Both the position numbers and the translations under genes were made by a program. Below the pieces are notes generated by a model. It was given only the letters and a program-made list of their open reading frames with translations, ran no database searches and was not told where the DNA came from. Below, piece after piece: positions 9,099 through 17,415 of a stretch of DNA of 64,000 nt. Origin of the DNA: Tahibacter harae (GTDB lineage Bacteria > Pseudomonadota > Gammaproteobacteria > Xanthomonadales > Rhodanobacteraceae); assembly GCF_024437735.1 (NCBI RefSeq), contig NZ_JANFQO010000016.1, positions 62,001 to 126,000 of the forward strand, written 5' to 3'. Within the stretch, counting starts at the first letter, position 1. Every line of letters starts with the position of its first letter.

Positions 9099-9970
9099 CG
9101 CACGCCGCCGCGGCGTTCGGCGACGAAGGCGTCCAGCGACGCATACGCCGGCTTCCAGCCGATGGCCGCGGCGCGCGGTGCCGCAAGTGCCACATCGCGG
9201 TGCATGAGGTCGACCGTGTGCGCATCGAGCCGTGCGCGCAGCACCGCTTCGTCGGCTTCCACCGCAGTATTCGCGCTCAGCGACGCGACCAGCGCGGCCA
9301 CTTGGGCGATAGCACGCGGCGCGCCGTCCACCGCATGGAAGATGCCGCCCGCCGCTGCTTCGACGATGGCGGCATACAGCGCGGCCGCATCGTCGAGGTG
9401 GACCAGCGACCAGCGGTTCGCACCGGCGCCGGCGAGGTAGGGCAGCGGCGCCGTCGCGGCGGCCGCTGCCGTGAGATCGGCCACGGTTCCGCCATCGCCG
9501 CGGCCGTAGACCATGCCCAGGCGCAGCACCGCCGTGTGGGCGCCGGCATCGAGCACGTCGCGTTCGAGCGCCAGCCGCCAGCCGCGCCGCGGATCGGCCG
9601 CTGCCGCCGCGACCGGCGCTTCGTCCACGACGCCGGGCAAGTACGCATTCGAGGTATAGATGAAGCGCGCGCCGGGTTTCAGCGCGCCGAGCAAGGCCTC
9701 TGTGCAGGCCCGGTCGAGCGCGGCGTTTTCGGTGCCGTCGGCGGTGTACTCCATGGCGGTGTGAATGACGGCGTCGGCGGCGTGCACGATCGCGCGATGG
9801 CGCGCGATCTCGGCCAGCGTGCCGTCGATGGGCCGGGCGCCGGCCGCGCGGGCGCGCGCGGCGCTGGACGCGCTGCGCACCAGCGCCGCGACGCGATGGC
9901 CGCGCTGCTCCAGCGCGGCGGCGACAGCGGCGCCGACCTGGCCGCTGGCACTGGTCAGGAAAATGTCCAT
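9095..9970 (-). CDS. NAD-dependent epimerase/dehydratase family protein
   Basis: A 291-residue extended short-chain dehydrogenase/NmrA-like protein. The N-terminal Rossmann motif reads 'LTSASGQVGAAVAAALEQRGH', an atypical T-x-x-x-G-x-x-G form. 'ADAVIHTAM' and 'ARFIYTSNAYLPG' follow at family-typical spacing. A clear Y-x-x-x-K is not visible where expected, so a redox role is less certain and a regulatory or epimerase-like role is possible. It is followed by the amidohydrolase with a 4-base overlap and is divergent from an AraC-type regulator 94 bases away, which is a natural candidate to control the pair. The start ATG is at 9970. Confidence 0.8.
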   Translation of the reverse strand: MDIFLTSASGQVGAAVAAALEQRGHRVAALVRSASSAARARAAGARPIDGTLAEIARHRAIVHAADAVIHTAMEYTADGTENAALDRACTEALLGALKPGARFIYTSNAYLPGVVDEAPVAAAAADPRRGWRLALERDVLDAGAHTAVLRLGMVYGRGDGGTVADLTAAAAATAPLPYLAGAGANRWSLVHLDDAAALYAAIVEAAAGGIFHAVDGAPRAIAQVAALVASLSANTAVEADEAVLRARLDAHTVDLMHRDVALAAPRAAAIGWKPAYASLDAFVAERRGGVR

Positions 9971-10064
9971 GGATGGATTCCGTGTTGGGAGGGCCGTGCT
10001 AGCCTAGCGGCGGCGCCCCGCGCGCCGCTGTCGAAATCCTCCTGTTGCAGCACCGCGTGCGCCG

Positions 10065-10934
10065 ATGACGATGAACTGGGATCCAGGCTATGCCGTGCGC
10101 TGGCGCTATGCCGGCCGCACCCTGGCCGCTGCCGACTGGAGCTGTGACGGGCGGCTGACATCGCCGGGCTACGGCGAGGAAACGCCCGCCCACCTCGAAC
10201 TGAACCTGCAATGCCAGGGCTGGCATGTACGCTCGGTGCGCCGGCGCGACTATTTCGTCGATCCCCTGCATCACTGCGTATGGCCGCGCGGCGAGGGCTA
10301 CCGGCTGAACCGCAACGTCGGCCACGCCCAGGCGGCAACGCTGCTGTTTTTGACCCGCGAAGGACTGGAAACGATCGCCGCCGATGCGGCCGGCGCCACC
10401 CGCGCGGCGTCTATCCTGCTGCACCGCCCGGTGCTGTTCCGTTCCGACCGCGTCACATTCGCCCATGCCGCGCTGCGCGCGGCGCCGGGCGAGGACACGC
10501 TGGCGCTCCAGGATTGCGTATTGGCACTGGCACGCGCCGTCATCGCCGACGCCTGCGGCACACCGGCGGCGGCCCGCGCAGCCAGCCCGCATGAAATTGC
10601 GGTCGTTCATCGCGGCATGGAATACATCGGCGCCCAGTTCCGCCAGGCGCTGTCGGTGGAGGACATTGCCCGCGCCGCCGGCGTATCCGCATCACGCTAC
10701 AGCACGCTGTTTCCGAAGGTGGTGGGCCTCGCGGTCTGGCGCTATGTCCTGCAATTGCGCCTGCGCGCGGCCCTCGATGCGATGGCGGAGCCTGGCGCCA
10801 GCCTCAGTGCGGTAGCGCTGGAGCTGGGTTTCAGCTCGCACAGTCATTTCACCCAGGCTTTCCGCCGGCACTTTGGTCGCAGTCCCAGTGCCTGGCTTGG
10901 GGGCTGCGGTGGCAGGGACGGCGGGACGATCTGA
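10065..10934 (+). CDS. AraC-family transcriptional regulator
   Basis: A 289-residue regulator. The N-terminal two thirds is an AraC-type cupin-like sensing domain ('PAHLELNLQCQGW', 'HHCVWPRGEGYRLN'). The C-terminal 100 residues hold two helix-turn-helix motifs: the first around 'SVEDIARAAGVSASRYSTLF' and the second around 'SLSAVALELGFSSHSHFTQA', followed by 'FRRHFGRSPSAW', the family signature. It is transcribed away from the epimerase-amidohydrolase pair, with a 94-base shared upstream region; such arrangements usually mean the regulator controls its neighbours. The ligand is unknown. The start ATG at 10065 is supported by conserved N-terminal length; no strong ribosome site is seen. Confidence 0.85.
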   Translation: MTMNWDPGYAVRWRYAGRTLAAADWSCDGRLTSPGYGEETPAHLELNLQCQGWHVRSVRRRDYFVDPLHHCVWPRGEGYRLNRNVGHAQAATLLFLTREGLETIAADAAGATRAASILLHRPVLFRSDRVTFAHAALRAAPGEDTLALQDCVLALARAVIADACGTPAAARAASPHEIAVVHRGMEYIGAQFRQALSVEDIARAAGVSASRYSTLFPKVVGLAVWRYVLQLRLRAALDAMAEPGASLSAVALELGFSSHSHFTQAFRRHFGRSPSAWLGGCGGRDGGTI

Positions 10935-11283
10935 GCGAAGTGGAGCCGGCTTGATCCGGCCCCGTTACTCCCCGGGTTGGCGCCAGCCGCCTGTCGAGAA
11001 CCGCCTCTTCACCGCCAGCGCAATCGACACGCTCAATCGCGCTGGGCTGCGATCGATCGGGCCCATGGCCGCGCCGTGATCGCAGGGTGTCCCGCTAGCC
11101 CGCCAACGCATTCCTGGCCCGCAGAGGCCTGCGGCGGCGAAGTGGGTCGCTGTGCGCACCCCATTCTGTTCCCTTGCCCCGCGGAATGTTCGGTCTTCCT
11201 TCCGTCGATCGTTAACCCTGGTATCCGTCTGGCAGCGAAGACGCCGGCCGCATCAATCAACACTTCACCCGACAGGTAGGAAC
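10935..11283. other. Intergenic region with repeat fragment
   Basis: Some 350 bases between the AraC gene and the beta-helix gene. A right-half fragment of the intergenic repeat sits directly after the AraC stop. The part next to the beta-helix gene should contain its promoter, but no box can be named with confidence. An in-frame extension of the beta-helix gene back to 11152 exists but lacks a ribosome site and would spoil its signal peptide. Confidence 0.45.
10943..10970. repeat. REP-like repeat, right-half fragment
   Basis: GGCTTGATCCGGCCCCGTTACTC matches the right end of the full copies (..TGACCCCGTTACTC). The left arm is missing or too diverged to recognise. Confidence 0.35.
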
Positions 11284-13533
11284 ATGAACACGAAGCAATC
11301 CGCGCGCAGGCGCGGCAAGGGTTGTCACTCCGGCGCGCGGAGCCTGCGTGCCCTGTGGCTGGCGGGCGCCCTGCTGGGTGGGCTTAGCCTGCAGGCCCAC
11401 GCCGAAATCTACAACGTGAACGTGTCCAGCGATGCCCCGCAGGATCCGGCAATCACCAACAAATGCGCGGCCCTGGGCGATACCACGCACTGCTCGCTGC
11501 GCGCAGCGATCATGTTCGGCAATACGCGCTCTGGTTCGCACACCATCAACTTTGTCGGCGTTACCACGATCACTGTGATCAATGGCGGGCTGCCGCAGAT
11601 GCGCGCGCCGTTCACGGTCAATGGCAACCGGGTGACGATCAACGGGAACGGCCGTAGTTGCCTGGATCTCACCGACTCGGGCACCCCCGCGCTGGGACAT
11701 ACCGAAGGCGCCACCGGTTCAAAGATCCTCAATCTCGTGATCGGCAACTGCAACGGCAACGGCATCAGCGCCAATGGCCACAACTACACGTTCAGCGGCA
11801 ACTACATCGGCGTGAACGCGACCGGCGCCATCGCGATGCCCAATACGGGCGATGGCATCTCGCTCTCGGCGTCGCGCGTCTATCCCGATACCAGCACCGC
11901 CTTCCTGTCCAATCTGTATTCGCAATTCCCGGTACAGCCGGTCGATGCTTCCGCCATCAACGCCTTTCAGAGCCAGTTGGCCACGACGCTTGCCTCATTG
12001 CAGCCAGTGAAGGTCAGCGGCAACGTCATCTCCGGCAACGGTGGCGATGGCATCGAGATTTTCAGTCAGAATCTCGCTGCCGTATTCGTCAGCGGCAACA
12101 TGATCGGCACCGACATCACCGGCAACATCGCCATCGCGAACGGCGGCAATGGCGTCAACCTGACCGGTACGACCTTCGGCAACATGATTGGTCCGGGCAA
12201 TGTCATCAGCGGCAACGCCGGCAATGGCATCAATGACGTGTCCGGCGCCGTATACCTGCCGAACTTCATCATGGGCAACCGTATCGGCCTGAGCGCCGCC
12301 AACCAGGCTGTGCATGTCGGCAACACCTTGAGCGGCATCTATGTCGATTCCAGGCCCGATACCTCGGGCACCAGCTTCAACCCGAGCTTCACCGCCGCCG
12401 TCATCGGCCCGGCCAATCTGATTTCCGACAACAAGGGGGCGAACAACAACGCCTTTCCGGATGTAGGGGCAGACTATGCCGGCGTCATGATTACGGGCGC
12501 GAGCAATGGCGTGAAGGTGCTCTACAACACCATCGGTCTGGCCGAGTTTCCCACCGGCACGCCGATCAACTCCGCTGCCTTCGGCAACAAGGGCGACGGC
12601 ATCATCGTCACCACCACCGGCAATGCCATCACGGGCAATACCATCGCGGCCAACGCACGCCACGGCATCACCGTACGTGGCAGCGGCACCAACAGCACCA
12701 CCATCACCAAGAACCTGGTGGGCATCAGCGCGAAATTCGCCAACGTCACGACCCTGGGCAATGGCGTGGATGGCATCCATATCGAAACTGCCGCCTCCAC
12801 GACGGTGGGCGGCCCCGCCACGAGCGACCGCAATCTGGTCGTCGCAAACAAGCGCAACGGCATCAAGCTTTACAACGGTGGCGGCGATACCAGCGGCTGG
12901 GCCAATCTGTTCCAGCGCAACCGGGTATATGGCAATGCCAAAGCGCTGCCAGGGGTGGACATCGATCTTGAGCACACTGCCAATGCCGCCGACTTCGATC
13001 ACAGCGAATTCCCGGCCAATTACGCCAATCGCGACCAGAACACGCCGCGGATCTGTACGGGCAGCGGCGACACCGGTCCGTGCGCCGGCGCCTCTGCGCC
13101 GGTCAACACGGGTGCGAACACCTTCGCGCGCTGGACGATCAATACCCATGGCCCGGCCAATTTCCGCATGGAGTTCTATTCGATCAATGCCGCCACGACC
13201 ACCGCGGCGACGTCGATGGTGTTCCTGGGCGAGCAGCTGATCACCACCGACGCAGCCGGTATCCCGGCCAACAGCGGCGCCTGTACGGCGGGCCGTTGCA
13301 CTGCCACCTTGGCGCCGGTTGCCAGCGGACGCCGTATCGTGATGACCGCCACCGACATCACGCCGCTGACCAATGTGCCTTCCGGCAGCGGCTGGCAGGG
13401 CCAGCTGAAGTGTTTCCTGGGCAATAACGGGGTCATCCTGTCGGCCTGCAACGCCAACAACACGTCGGAATACTCGAATGCCGTTGCCATCACGGGGGGC
13501 GACGTCCTGTTTGCCAACGGCTACGATTTGTAG
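11284..13533 (+). CDS. Secreted CSLREA-type parallel beta-helix protein
   Basis: A 749-residue exported protein. The ATG at 11284 follows AGGTAGGAAC, a good ribosome site, and gives a long, twin-basic signal peptide (about residues 1-38, ending 'LSLQAHAE'). 'CSLRAAI' at about residue 70 is the CSLREA motif, which marks the start of large right-handed beta-helix proteins of the bacterial surface. Residues of about 85-580 are repeated 'sGNxIxGNxGNGI' rungs typical of pectate-lyase-like beta-helices. The C-terminus 'GDVLFANGYDL' matches a short D-x-[IL]-F-A-x-G tail also seen at the end of the gene at 18037-19203. The role is probably surface- or matrix-related; no enzymatic residues can be named. 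Confidence 0.82.
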   Translation: MNTKQSARRRGKGCHSGARSLRALWLAGALLGGLSLQAHAEIYNVNVSSDAPQDPAITNKCAALGDTTHCSLRAAIMFGNTRSGSHTINFVGVTTITVINGGLPQMRAPFTVNGNRVTINGNGRSCLDLTDSGTPALGHTEGATGSKILNLVIGNCNGNGISANGHNYTFSGNYIGVNATGAIAMPNTGDGISLSASRVYPDTSTAFLSNLYSQFPVQPVDASAINAFQSQLATTLASLQPVKVSGNVISGNGGDGIEIFSQNLAAVFVSGNMIGTDITGNIAIANGGNGVNLTGTTFGNMIGPGNVISGNAGNGINDVSGAVYLPNFIMGNRIGLSAANQAVHVGNTLSGIYVDSRPDTSGTSFNPSFTAAVIGPANLISDNKGANNNAFPDVGADYAGVMITGASNGVKVLYNTIGLAEFPTGTPINSAAFGNKGDGIIVTTTGNAITGNTIAANARHGITVRGSGTNSTTITKNLVGISAKFANVTTLGNGVDGIHIETAASTTVGGPATSDRNLVVANKRNGIKLYNGGGDTSGWANLFQRNRVYGNAKALPGVDIDLEHTANAADFDHSEFPANYANRDQNTPRICTGSGDTGPCAGASAPVNTGANTFARWTINTHGPANFRMEFYSINAATTTAATSMVFLGEQLITTDAAGIPANSGACTAGRCTATLAPVASGRRIVMTATDITPLTNVPSGSGWQGQLKCFLGNNGVILSACNANNTSEYSNAVAITGGDVLFANGYDL

Positions 13534-13547
13534 CGCGTTCGGCTGGC

Positions 13548-13564
13548 TGCCGGGAAACCCGGCA
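13548..13564 (+). terminator. Possible terminator hairpin after the beta-helix gene
   Basis: TGCCGGG-AAA-CCCGGCA is a perfect 7-bp stem with a 3-base loop, 15 bases after the stop codon. No T-run follows, so an intrinsic terminator is only possible; it may instead stabilise the mRNA end. Confidence 0.35.
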
Positions 13565-13737
13565 ATCGAGGCACAAGCAAAGGCCGGTCAATTGCGCGGC
13601 CATCGATGTGCAGCGCCGCAGCCAGGAATGTTTCCGTAGGTATTCGTGGGGGCCACCCCCTGATCCGAAAGCTGCATGCGCTTGTGGATGGTGCTATGCG
13701 CGAGAGGGATCGGATGGCGTTGATTGTCGCCAGGTCG

Positions 13738-14190
13738 TCAGGCCAGGATTCCGTTCAGGATTCCTGCGCTGACAGCCAGCAGAAACAGGGATCCCAGCGC
13801 CAGCAGGAGCTGCGCTGGGATCTCGGGCAGCCATAGAAACGCCCGCTGGGCGTTCTTCGGATCCACATACACTTCCACGCTTTCCCCGATTGTGTTCCTG
13901 ATGCTGGATCGCGCGGGTTCCGCGGTGGCGAATCCCAGGCGCGTGGGCGAATCGCAGTGCAGCAGCGGTTTGCGGCCCACAGCAGAACACTCCACACTCA
14001 CGATTGGCCGATGATGACCGGCCCCATGACGGTTGCGTTGCGAGTGAACCCTGTGTTCCCGCACGATGCCGCGAACGCGCGGCCAGCGCGCCATCGCGAG
14101 GCGCAGCCGCAGGTGCTGCACAAACAGCACGAAAAGAAAAACGCCCCCGCCGCACAACACCAAGGCCAGAGCAAGCAGGAGCAGTTTCAT
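13738..14190 (-). CDS. DUF3592-type membrane protein
   Basis: A 150-residue protein with an N-terminal membrane helix (residues 2-26), an extramembrane beta-rich segment and a second membrane helix near the C-terminus ('LLLALGSLFLLAVSAGIL'). The segment 'GESVEVYVDPKNAQRAFL' contains the V-x-Y-x-P-x-N/D-x-x-x-A pattern of DUF3592, and 'VRGIVREHRV' matches its first strand. The function is unknown in this family. The ATG at 14190 follows AGCAGGAGCAG upstream. It is followed at some distance by other minus-strand small genes, but gaps suggest separate units. Confidence 0.7.
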   Translation of the reverse strand: MKLLLLALALVLCGGGVFLFVLFVQHLRLRLAMARWPRVRGIVREHRVHSQRNRHGAGHHRPIVSVECSAVGRKPLLHCDSPTRLGFATAEPARSSIRNTIGESVEVYVDPKNAQRAFLWLPEIPAQLLLALGSLFLLAVSAGILNGILA

Positions 14191-14223
14191 GGTTCGGGCA
14201 CCACGCGATTGTCTGGCCCGGCA

Positions 14224-14601
14224 TCAGCCGAGCACCTGCCTGCGCCTGGCGGCTTGAGCTGCTTCCTTTTCCTCCGGCAGGAAACTGCCGGTTTCGGCAT
14301 CCCATGCCGATTGATCGATAACAGAGCCGTCGTAGCGCAGCTCACGATAGACACAATGCGGGCGGTCGCTGACCTCATAGGCCAGTGCCGGCTCGCCGTT
14401 GATCTGCAGAAACCGGTATCTGATGCTTGAAACGAAGTTATGGAGTTCGGTGGTTTCTTCGGAGAAGAAGGTTTCCGGGTTCAAGGTCACGCCCGTGCCG
14501 GTTGCGTCCTTGACCAATTGGCGCAACGCGCCCGCGTAGGGCAGGTGCTCTGGAATGGATAGTCCCTGGATCTTGCCGATGCTGACGACGGTCTTGCTCA
14601 T
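14224..14601 (-). CDS. Hypothetical protein, 125 residues
   Basis: Begins MSKTVVSIGKIQGLSIPEHL; the ATG at 14601 is six bases inside a longer GTG-initiated frame and is the better start. The protein is soluble, mixed alpha/beta, with a long charged C-terminal helix ('LPEEKEAAQAARRRQVLG'). No family was recognised. It lies just upstream of the DUF3592-type gene on the same strand (33-base gap), so the two may be co-transcribed. Sequence composition matches its neighbours. Confidence 0.55.
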   Translation of the reverse strand: MSKTVVSIGKIQGLSIPEHLPYAGALRQLVKDATGTGVTLNPETFFSEETTELHNFVSSIRYRFLQINGEPALAYEVSDRPHCVYRELRYDGSVIDQSAWDAETGSFLPEEKEAAQAARRRQVLG

Positions 14602-14691
14602 GGTCACTCTGCAGGAAATTACTCGAAGCGTGACGTCTGATCAGGCGGCGCGGCGAGGCGGGATCGGCTTGCATGAATTGCCGGCGGCCAC

Positions 14692-14985
14692 TCACGGCCC
14701 CCAATAGTCAAAATTGAACACGACGCCTGCGGGAATGGCAAAGTGGATCGTGGCGCCGTGGCACTCGATGGCATGCTTCCCCGGAGAGATAGGCTGCGGA
14801 GTGCCCTTCGGCGCGGTCCAGGCTTGTCCGTCGACCTTGATGGGGCAGCCATTCTGGTCATCCGCAATGGCTAGATAGGTCTTTCCATCCGGGCTGCTTG
14901 TGACATGACCACGAAGATGGCCGTCGTCGCTGCAGGCGGCGAGCGACAACATCAGGGTGACGGTGAGTGCGTGGTAAGGTTTCAT
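14692..14985 (-). CDS. Small lipoprotein
   Basis: A 97-residue protein with lipoprotein signal MKPYHALTVTLMLSLAACSDD (lipobox LAAC). The mature part holds 'HLRGHVTSSPDGKTYLAIADD', a cysteine pair candidate ('NGCPIKVDG' and 'HAIECHG') and ends 'VVFNFDYWGP'. It looks like a small periplasmic beta-sandwich of unknown function. The ATG at 14985 is chosen because it gives a perfect signal peptide; an upstream GTG or ATT-region reading adds a non-hydrophobic extension. Confidence 0.65.
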   Translation of the reverse strand: MKPYHALTVTLMLSLAACSDDGHLRGHVTSSPDGKTYLAIADDQNGCPIKVDGQAWTAPKGTPQPISPGKHAIECHGATIHFAIPAGVVFNFDYWGP

Positions 14986-15029
14986 GGGATTCCTGATAAC
15001 TGCCTTGGCCAAGGCTGGTGCACGCGGTA

Positions 15030-15422
15030 TCAACGCCGCGCCGCCTGCAGCATGGCCGCCATTTTCTCGTGAATCAGCGTGACCGCCTTGAGCGGCCGCA
15101 GCATCACCTTGAACTCGGTGATGCGTCCGTCGGCATTCCAGCGGATCATGTCCACGCCATTGACAGCGATGCCGTCGAGTTCGACTTCGAACTCCAGCAC
15201 GGCGTCATGCTCGCTGTACAGCTCGCGCCGATAGCGGAACGAATCGTTGGCGAACACGCTCAGCGCGGCGGCGAGGTAGGCCCGGGTCACCGCCTTGCCG
15301 ACCTGCGGTGTGTGCACGACGGGGGAATGGAATACGGCATCCTCGGCCAGCAGCGCATCGAGTGCGGCGACATCGCGCTCGTTGACGAGGTGATGCCAGC
15401 GGGCGATCGGGTCGGGAGTCAT
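15030..15422 (-). CDS. SnoaL-like / NTF2-fold protein
   Basis: A 130-residue cytoplasmic protein with the NTF2-like cone fold pattern: an N-terminal helix ('IARWHHLVNERDVAALDALLAE'), 'DAVFHSPVVHTPQVGKA', then beta strands 'AVLEFEVELDGIAVNGVDMIRWNADGRIT' and a final 'EFKVMLRPLKAV'. Such proteins are often SnoaL-type isomerases or ligand-binding proteins, and many have no known substrate. The ATG at 15422 follows AGGAGGCC, a strong ribosome site. It lies 44 bases upstream of the small lipoprotein gene on the same strand. Confidence 0.7.
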   Translation of the reverse strand: MTPDPIARWHHLVNERDVAALDALLAEDAVFHSPVVHTPQVGKAVTRAYLAAALSVFANDSFRYRRELYSEHDAVLEFEVELDGIAVNGVDMIRWNADGRITEFKVMLRPLKAVTLIHEKMAAMLQAARR

Positions 15423-15847
15423 GCGGTGTGGCCTCCTGGCGTTGCCGAAAACGGGGGCAGGTTAGCTTACCGGAGGCTACTCAGGTAGTTGAGGCTGTTC
15501 TGGCGGCGCCAGTTTGAATGTTAATCGGACACCCGTTCGCCATTTGCTTGCCCATGGTCCTGGTGGCCGAAGCGTGCAGCAGACGGCGGGTGGCCAGGCG
15601 CCTTGCAGGCCGCGGCGTACCGCAGTCCGTCGCGCATGGCGCTCAGCCGGGGACGTTGCGCCGCTGACGTCGCTATCCTTCCAGCGGCGCAGGCGACCGA
15701 CAAGCCGCGGCGCAGGTCTTTCCGGCGCGTGGGCTGTGACTCGCGGCGCCGGATTTCCGGAAATGGGAGGCAGGCCGTTGCTGTCGCCGCCTTCCTGGTT
15801 TTTTCGTCGCGCCCCGTGTATGGGCAGGCAACCACAGGAGAGCCGCA
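15423..15847. other. Divergent intergenic region
   Basis: About 425 bases between divergent genes. A left-half fragment of the intergenic repeat (AAAACGGGGGCAGGTTAGC, near 15448-15466) lies next to the minus-strand gene. A 192-residue frame on the minus strand is Arg/Pro-rich, overlaps the plus-strand YCII-like gene and is treated as spurious. Confidence 0.45.
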
Positions 15848-16189
15848 ATGCCGCGATACCTGATTTCGTTCGACGATGGCGCGATGGACCACATCCCGGA
15901 GCACGACTGGCCCGTCGTCGGCGAGGCCTCACACGCGGTAGTTCGCGAGGCCAAGGCGGCCGGCGTATGGGTCTTCGGAGGTGGACTCCGGCGCCAACAG
16001 GCCACGATTGTCGCCTCCGACGGAAGCGTCTCGCTGGGGCCGGTGCCTGAGACAAAGGCGGTGGTCGGCGGCTTCTGCGTCATCGATGTGCCTACCCGCG
16101 ACGAGGCCGTGGCCTGGGCGGTTCGCATCGCCAGCAGCTGCCGGTGTTCACAGGAGGTTCGCGAGATCCTGTTTGATCCGGAATCCTGA
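15848..16189 (+). CDS. YCII/DGPF-like small protein
   Basis: A 113-residue protein resembling the YCII (DGPF) family: an N-terminal strand 'MPRYLISFDDGAMDHIP' with acidic residues, a helix 'EASHAVVREAKAAGVWVFGGGL', 'SLGPVPETKAVVGGFCVIDVP' and 'TRDEAVAWAVRIASS'. YCII proteins are small ferredoxin-like folds, often near sigma factors, and their reaction is unclear. The ATG has a clean AGGAG nine bases upstream. No sigma factor is adjacent here. A cysteine cluster 'SSCRCSQE' near the C-terminus is unusual. Confidence 0.72.
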   Translation: MPRYLISFDDGAMDHIPEHDWPVVGEASHAVVREAKAAGVWVFGGGLRRQQATIVASDGSVSLGPVPETKAVVGGFCVIDVPTRDEAVAWAVRIASSCRCSQEVREILFDPES

Positions 16190-16252
16190 AAACCGGGCGG
16201 ATATCAAACGGAGCCAGGCCAACTGGACGGCGCCACCTGCGAAACCAGTCCG

Positions 16253-16290
16253 GCCCCGTGGGCCCTTCGTGCGCGCCGCGCGCACGGGGC
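16253..16290. terminator. GC-rich hairpin between convergent genes
   Basis: GCCCCGTG ... CACGGGGC form an 8-bp outer stem enclosing the self-complementary CGTGCGCGCCGCGCGCACG. It lies between the ends of the plus-strand YCII-like gene and the minus-strand DUF4397 gene, where a two-way terminator would be expected. No T-run is present, so this is a hairpin seen in the sequence and only inferred to terminate. Confidence 0.4.
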
Positions 16291-16308
16291 GCGCGGCGCG
16301 GGCGAGTA

Positions 16309-17415
16309 TTACTGGCAGTTGCCGCCGGGAGCGAGGTTCGTCAGCGGGAAGGTGACATCGGTGTTGCCGTTGCGGTAGCGCGCGGTGGCCTGCTTGCAGT
16401 TGGCGAACGTGACAACGAGCGAACCGGCCGGTGTCAGCTGAATGGGGCGCGGATCGTTGAAACGGCCGCCGCTGGTGCGATAGACGGCGAACGTGGCCTC
16501 GCGCCCATCAAACGTTCCGGGGCGGTCCACCGTCGTCTGGCCGGGCGTGGCACTCGCGTCCAGGCCGTACCACACTTGGTTGCCGGCAGTGTCGTAGGTG
16601 TACCAGGTGCCCACGATGTTGTCGAAAGCAGGCACGGGGAAGAAGGTGATGCCCTGTCCCGGCGTCTCGGGGTTGAACCAGTGGCCGGAAAGGTTGCGGT
16701 CGACCGGTGTTTCCGTGGGCAACGCGCCGACCGGAACGGCGACGAAACCCAGCGGTTGATTGCGGCCATCGCCGACGGCCGCCACGGTGATCACCGCACC
16801 GGCGGGCAAGGTGACGGGCGCCGCGTCGATAAGGGTTTGCACGCCGTCGGGGGTGGATACCTTGAGGTTGTAGGTAGCGGCCGGCAGCGTCAGATAGGTG
16901 CTGCTCACTTTGTACGGGACGGAACTCAGGCCGCCGACGATGTCGCCCGCATCGGTGCGTACCGATACGCGGGTCGCCTCACTATCTGCAGCGAACGGTG
17001 CCGCATGCAGGACCCGCAGCTTGAGTGAACCGGCGGGCGGCGCCGAGTTGTCGTCTACCAGCGCCTGGAGTTCCAGCGGCTGCGCCGCGCCGTTGCCAAT
17101 GGCGGCGACCGTGTAGTCGCCGTCGTCCACGCGCACATTGGCAGAAATCGCGGGCGTGGTAGAGCCCTGCGGGAAGATCTTTACATCATAGGTGCCGGCA
17201 CCGCCGGCCAGCGGCAGATACTCACTGAACTGGCCAAATTTGACGCCGCGCAGAACGGTCGTGCCATTGACAGCGATATCCACCGCGGTGGCATCCAGCT
17301 GGCTGGCAAAGGGTGCGAAATGCGCAACACGTACGCGCGTGGCGGCAGCGGCGTCCAGCGCGACAATGCCCATTGCCGCGGCAATAACAACCCGAAGAAA
17401 CGCAATCGATTTCAT
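16309..17415 (-). CDS. Secreted DUF4397 protein with SGxWF-type C-terminal domain
   Basis: A 368-residue exported protein. MKSIAFLRVVIAAAMGIVALDAAAAT is the signal peptide. Residues of about 27-235 hold two DUF4397 units ('RVRVAHFAPFA...DVKIFPQGS' and 'LKLRVLHAAPFA...NLKVSTPDG'), beta-sandwich repeats common in secreted proteins. Residues of about 250-368 form a distinct domain beginning 'LSGHWFNPETPGQGITFF' and containing 'GTWYTYDTAGNQVWY'. The same domain ends the 1083-residue protein at 26555 (two copies). The ATG at 17415 is preceded by GAGAGAACTT. The function is unknown; a cell-surface role is inferred. Confidence 0.78.
   Translation of the reverse strand: MKSIAFLRVVIAAAMGIVALDAAAATRVRVAHFAPFASQLDATAVDIAVNGTTVLRGVKFGQFSEYLPLAGGAGTYDVKIFPQGSTTPAISANVRVDDGDYTVAAIGNGAAQPLELQALVDDNSAPPAGSLKLRVLHAAPFAADSEATRVSVRTDAGDIVGGLSSVPYKVSSTYLTLPAATYNLKVSTPDGVQTLIDAAPVTLPAGAVITVAAVGDGRNQPLGFVAVPVGALPTETPVDRNLSGHWFNPETPGQGITFFPVPAFDNIVGTWYTYDTAGNQVWYGLDASATPGQTTVDRPGTFDGREATFAVYRTSGGRFNDPRPIQLTPAGSLVVTFANCKQATARYRNGNTDVTFPLTNLAPGGNCQ

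Noticed and set aside
11152-11283. N-terminal extension of the CSLREA protein to 11152
   Set aside because: It would place 44 residues before a good signal peptide and lacks a ribosome site, while AGGTAGGAAC precedes 11284.
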